From assembly GCF_019457475.1 (NCBI RefSeq), contig NZ_CP080413.1, positions 1,674,001 through 1,738,000 on the forward strand: a stretch of DNA of 64,000 nucleotides, in the 5' to 3' direction. The notes beneath the pieces are model-generated. The model was not told the DNA's origin. It saw only the letters and a program-made list of their open reading frames with translations, and ran no database searches. Shown piece after piece: positions 60,584 through 64,000 of the stretch (the first letter of the stretch is position 1; every line of letters begins with the position of its first letter). This stretch comes from Shewanella acanthi (GTDB taxonomy: Bacteria > Pseudomonadota > Gammaproteobacteria > Enterobacterales > Shewanellaceae). The position numbers and the translations under genes are program-made.

Positions 60584-62623
60584 ATGCGAAAACTCACTTT
60601 GGCAACATCCATTGCCTCAGTTTTTGTCGGATTTTCAGCTTGGGCTGTACCACCTACTATTCAAATCAGCGAGTTACCCACTCTCCACCAGGAAGCTCAG
60701 CACAAAGTCGCGAGTAAGAGGGTAACGGATCTGTATACCCGATCTCACTACCACAGATTTGCACTTGATGATGCTTTCTCTGCTCAAATCTACGATCGTT
60801 ATCTGCAGCAGCTCGACTATCGTCGTAACATTCTGACGCAGGCCGATGTAGACAGCTTCAAATCTTATACTTCACAGTTCGACAATATGCTGAGTTCAGG
60901 TGAACTTGAACCAGCATATAAAATGTTTGATTTAGTGCAAAAGCGCCGTTACGAAGGTTTTGTATATGCACTGTCATTACTCGACCATGAAATGGACTTT
61001 AACAAGCCCGGTGATGCCTATGAGTACGATAGGGAAGATGCGGCATGGCCTAAAGATCAAGCAGAGGTTAACGAGTTATGGCGTCAACGCGTTAAGTATG
61101 ATGCACTCAATCTCAAGTTGGCAGGCAAAAAATGGCCTGAAATTGTCGACATTCTGCAAAAGCGATACAACAACGCAATTAAACGTTTGACACAAACTAA
61201 CAGTGAAGATGTATTCCAAACTGTGATGAATGCGTTTTCACGCAGTATCGAGCCGCACACTAGCTACCTGTCACCACGCAATGCTGAACGTTTCCAAATG
61301 GAAATGAACTTAAGCCTTGAAGGTATTGGTGCTCAATTGCAACTTGAAGACGATTACACTGTCATTAAGAGTTTGATTGCGGGTGGTCCTGCGGCAGACA
61401 GTGAAAAGTTATCGGCGGAAGATAAGATTGTCGGTGTTGGTCAAGAAGGCGGTGAAATCGTCGATGTGATTGGCTGGCGTCTCGATGATGTGGTCGAACT
61501 GATCAAAGGGCCTAAAGGCAGTAAAGTCATTCTGCAAATTCTGCCTAAGAAAGGCGGCGCCAATGCTAAGACCTTCAATATCACGCTGGTGCGCGACAAA
61601 ATTCGTTTAGAGGACCGAGCAGCGACCTCTAAAGTCATCGAGCCTAAGGATGGCGAATACGCCAATCGTAAGGTCGGTGTGATACAAATTCCTGGTTTCT
61701 ATATGAATTTATCCCAGGATGTTGAAAAAGAATTAGTTAAATTAAACGAAGCCAAGGTTGAAGGTATCGTTATCGATTTGCGTGGCAACGGTGGCGGTGC
61801 ATTAACTGAAGCAGTTCTGCTGACTGGCCTATTTATCGATATGGGGCCAGTGGTGCAGGTGCGTGATGCCGATGGTCGTGTTTCTGCTCACCGTGATAAC
61901 GATGGAAAAACGACCTACTCAGGCCCATTAACCATTATGGTTGATCGTTACAGTGCCTCAGCGTCCGAAATTTTTGCCGCAGCGTTGCAGGATTATGACC
62001 GCGCGTTAATTGTCGGTGAGTCAAGCTTTGGTAAGGGTACGGTACAGCAGCATAAGAGCTTGGGCCGTATCTACGATATGTACGACAAGCCAATCGGTCA
62101 CGTGCAATATACCATTCAAAAATTTTACCGTATCGATGGTGGTAGTACTCAGTTAAAAGGTGTTACGCCAGATATCGCTTTTCCAAGTGCCCTCGATCCG
62201 GGTGAATACGGTGAAGCGGAAGAGAAAAATGCATTGCCTTGGGATAAAGTGCCTGTCGCGCAGTATCAGGCGCTCAATGATATTACCCCTGAGCTCGTCA
62301 CCAGCTTAGATAAAAATCACGCAGAGCGTATTAAGCACAGCGTAGAATTTAGTTATATCAATCAAGATATTGCAGATTTTAAAAAGCATCACAAAGAGAA
62401 AACCATTTCTCTTGTCGAAAGCGAACGTATCGCCTCTCGGGAAGCTGATGAGAAGAAAGTACTCGACAGAACCAATGATCGTCGTGCAACTCAAGGTTTA
62501 GCCGCGGTTAAATCGATGGATGAAATCAAAGATGATACCGATGCGCCAGATGCGTTTTTGGACGAAACTGCCTATATCACCCTCGACATGGCTGATGCGA
62601 AAAAACTTGCGAACGCGAAGTAG
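60584..62623 (+). CDS. prc: Tail-specific periplasmic protease Prc
   Basis: Prc (Tsp) degrades proteins with nonpolar C-termini, such as SsrA-tagged or precursor FtsI, in the periplasm. The 679-residue precursor has a signal peptide (LATSIASVFVGFSAWA), an N-terminal helical domain, a PDZ domain (about 240-330; LEGIGAQLQLEDDYTVIKSL) and the S41 catalytic domain with the Ser459 (YSASASEIFAA) and Lys484 (SSFGKGTVQQ) dyad. Start ATG 60584 is preceded by in-frame TTG codons; GGAG is ten bases upstream. It forms the proQ-prc pair. Confidence 0.95.
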   Translation: MRKLTLATSIASVFVGFSAWAVPPTIQISELPTLHQEAQHKVASKRVTDLYTRSHYHRFALDDAFSAQIYDRYLQQLDYRRNILTQADVDSFKSYTSQFDNMLSSGELEPAYKMFDLVQKRRYEGFVYALSLLDHEMDFNKPGDAYEYDREDAAWPKDQAEVNELWRQRVKYDALNLKLAGKKWPEIVDILQKRYNNAIKRLTQTNSEDVFQTVMNAFSRSIEPHTSYLSPRNAERFQMEMNLSLEGIGAQLQLEDDYTVIKSLIAGGPAADSEKLSAEDKIVGVGQEGGEIVDVIGWRLDDVVELIKGPKGSKVILQILPKKGGANAKTFNITLVRDKIRLEDRAATSKVIEPKDGEYANRKVGVIQIPGFYMNLSQDVEKELVKLNEAKVEGIVIDLRGNGGGALTEAVLLTGLFIDMGPVVQVRDADGRVSAHRDNDGKTTYSGPLTIMVDRYSASASEIFAAALQDYDRALIVGESSFGKGTVQQHKSLGRIYDMYDKPIGHVQYTIQKFYRIDGGSTQLKGVTPDIAFPSALDPGEYGEAEEKNALPWDKVPVAQYQALNDITPELVTSLDKNHAERIKHSVEFSYINQDIADFKKHHKEKTISLVESERIASREADEKKVLDRTNDRRATQGLAAVKSMDEIKDDTDAPDAFLDETAYITLDMADAKKLANAK

Positions 62624-62664
62624 TGCTCGCTGAAAACGATGGCCTGTATAGGTATATTCAAATT

Positions 62665-62689
62665 AAAACGCGCTTATAGCGCGTTTTTT
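62665..62689 (+). terminator. prc terminator
   Basis: The stem AAAACGCGCT/AGCGCGTTTT is followed by T residues. Confidence 0.88.
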
Positions 62690-62720
62690 CTTATAAGAAC
62701 AGCAACGTAAAGGGAAAGAA

Positions 62721-64000
62721 ATGACACAAGCCCAAGCCAAATACTTAAAAGATTATCAAGCTCCCCTTTTTACAATCGAAACCATCGACCTTAACTTTAA
62801 CCTTGCGCCAAACCACACCCAAGTGAAGGCTAAAAGCTTTGTTAAACGTACGTCCGAGCATAATGAGCCCTTAGTTCTCGACGGTGAAGGCCTGAAACTC
62901 GTTTCGGTGACTGTGAATGGTCAAAGTGTCGTTTACCAAGTCAAAGAGGGCCAGCTGTTAATTGAAACCGTGCTTAATGAGTTTGAACTGGTGATCGAAA
63001 CCGAGCTTGACCCTGCAGCCAACTCCAGCCTAGAAGGGCTTTATATGTCAGACGGAGCCTACTGCACCCAATGTGAAGCTGAGGGTTTTAGACGTATTAC
63101 CTACTTCCTTGATCGCCCCGATGTGCTTGCTAAATACACTGTCCGTATCGAAGCCGAGAAGTCGGCATTTCCCTATCTATTGAGTAACGGTAATTTAGTC
63201 GAGCAGGGGGAACTTGAAGGCGGGCGCCATTATGTATGCTGGCAGGATCCGTTCCCGAAACCCGCGTATTTATTTGCCCTTGTTGCAGGTGATTTTGACC
63301 TGCTGCAGGATGAATTTATTACCCGAAGTGAACGTAAAGTTGTTCTGCAAGTATATGTCGATAAAGGCAATCTGCATAAGGCCGAACATGCGATGGCATC
63401 ACTCAAGAAATCCATGGCATGGGATGAATCGCGCTTTGACCTTGAATATGATCTTGATATCTACATGATTGTTGCGGTCGACTTTTTCAACATGGGCGCA
63501 ATGGAAAACAAGGGCCTGAATATTTTCAACACTAAATATGTGCTCGCCGATAAGTTGACTGCGACCGATGATGACTACCATGGAATCGAGTCAGTGGTTG
63601 GCCACGAGTACTTCCACAATTGGACGGGTAATCGTGTTACTTGCCGTGATTGGTTCCAGCTGAGTTTAAAAGAAGGCCTTACTGTATTTCGCGATCAGGA
63701 ATTTAGCTCAGATTTAGGCTCGCGTGCAGTGAACCGAATTCATGCAATCAAAGTGATGAAAAACCAGCAATTTGCTGAAGATTCAGGCCCGATGTCCCAT
63801 CCAATTAGGCCTGACTCAGTGATTGAGATGAATAATTTTTACACAGTGACAGTGTATGACAAAGGTGCCGAAGTCATCCGTATGATGCATACCTTGTTGG
63901 GGGAGGCGAATTTCCAAGCAGGGATGAAGCTCTACTTCAAGCGTCACGACGGCCAAGCGGTTACCTGCGATGATTTTGTGGCAGCGATGGAAGATGCGAG
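62721..64000 (+). CDS. pepN: Aminopeptidase N (M1), 5' part
   Basis: PepN removes N-terminal residues from peptides in the cytosol. The frame is open from ATG 62721, with AGGGAAAG upstream, to the right edge: 426 codons, about half of the gene, with the C-terminal domains missing. GAMEN exopeptidase motif (FFNMGAMENKGL), zinc site H295-E-Y-F-H299 and the third ligand Glu318 (LKEGLTVFRD) are all present, with a two-residue offset from E. coli PepN (His297/His301/Glu320). It is preceded by the prc terminator, so it has its own promoter. Confidence 0.96.
   Translation, partial: MTQAQAKYLKDYQAPLFTIETIDLNFNLAPNHTQVKAKSFVKRTSEHNEPLVLDGEGLKLVSVTVNGQSVVYQVKEGQLLIETVLNEFELVIETELDPAANSSLEGLYMSDGAYCTQCEAEGFRRITYFLDRPDVLAKYTVRIEAEKSAFPYLLSNGNLVEQGELEGGRHYVCWQDPFPKPAYLFALVAGDFDLLQDEFITRSERKVVLQVYVDKGNLHKAEHAMASLKKSMAWDESRFDLEYDLDIYMIVAVDFFNMGAMENKGLNIFNTKYVLADKLTATDDDYHGIESVVGHEYFHNWTGNRVTCRDWFQLSLKEGLTVFRDQEFSSDLGSRAVNRIHAIKVMKNQQFAEDSGPMSHPIRPDSVIEMNNFYTVTVYDKGAEVIRMMHTLLGEANFQAGMKLYFKRHDGQAVTCDDFVAAMEDA

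Overview
The window is chromosomal DNA from a gammaproteobacterium, almost certainly a Shewanella species close to the S. oneidensis / MR-4 / MR-7 / ANA-3 group. I infer this from close protein matches recalled from memory (ProQ, RsmF, the 238-residue Bpt, monomeric Icd, leucine dehydrogenase), from the local gene orders, and from operator-like sites resembling those described for Shewanella HexR and LiuR. Base composition looks even. I see no insertion sequence, prophage, integrase, CRISPR array, rRNA or tRNA gene. It reads as core genome with a few lineage-specific genes.

Layout. 1-9.7 kb: the 3' part of a large bacterial Ig-like (Big_1) surface protein, astB (arginine catabolism), topA, a membrane-anchored coiled-coil protein of unknown function, cysB, and an orphan NarL/LuxR-type response regulator that resembles ErdR/CrbR. 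9.8-15 kb: a hotdog thioesterase, then the conserved aroH / ppsR / ppsA block with ppsR and ppsA divergent over a HexR-like box. 15-25.4 kb: a YdiJ-type FAD/Fe-S dehydrogenase, a DUF1285 protein, a MarR regulator with a palindrome in its promoter, a secreted subtilase with a PA domain, a small membrane protein and leucine dehydrogenase behind a LiuR-like operator. 25.4-34.9 kb: a DUF4826-like protein, the ribosomal oxygenase roxA, the mnmA-hflD-purB operon, nudJ, rluE and monomeric icd, the same neighbourhood as in E. coli. 35-39.9 kb: the cspD / clpS-clpA divergent pair, infA and both N-degron transferases (bpt and aat), so tagging enzymes lie beside the adaptor and unfoldase that act on the tagged proteins. 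39.9-44.5 kb: a glycine-zipper envelope protein, a Nif3-family protein, an AEC transporter and metG.

44.6-51.6 kb is a long plus-strand run, mrp-udk-dcd-pabC-mltG-tmk-holB-pilZ-ycfH, with 1-7 nt overlaps from dcd through holB. 51.7-58.7 kb holds rsmF, a SpmA/SpmB-like fused membrane protein and the LetB (seven MCE domains) system, in which LetA is encoded as two overlapping single-domain genes. 58.8-64 kb has yebG under a near-consensus LexA box, msrC, proQ, prc and the 5' part of pepN, which runs off the right edge.

I did not find a wholly new multi-gene system. The items most worth a second look are non-coding or architectural: a four-hairpin, terminator-ended gap after rsmF (possible small RNA), an intrinsic terminator abutting the SD-less roxA start, several perfect palindromes in promoter regions (aroH, marR, subtilase, icd, ldh, ppsA), the split LetA, a possible 41-residue small gene antisense to the nudJ 3' end, and the acidic tail on RoxA. 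All family names come from reading translations and from memory; no database search was run.
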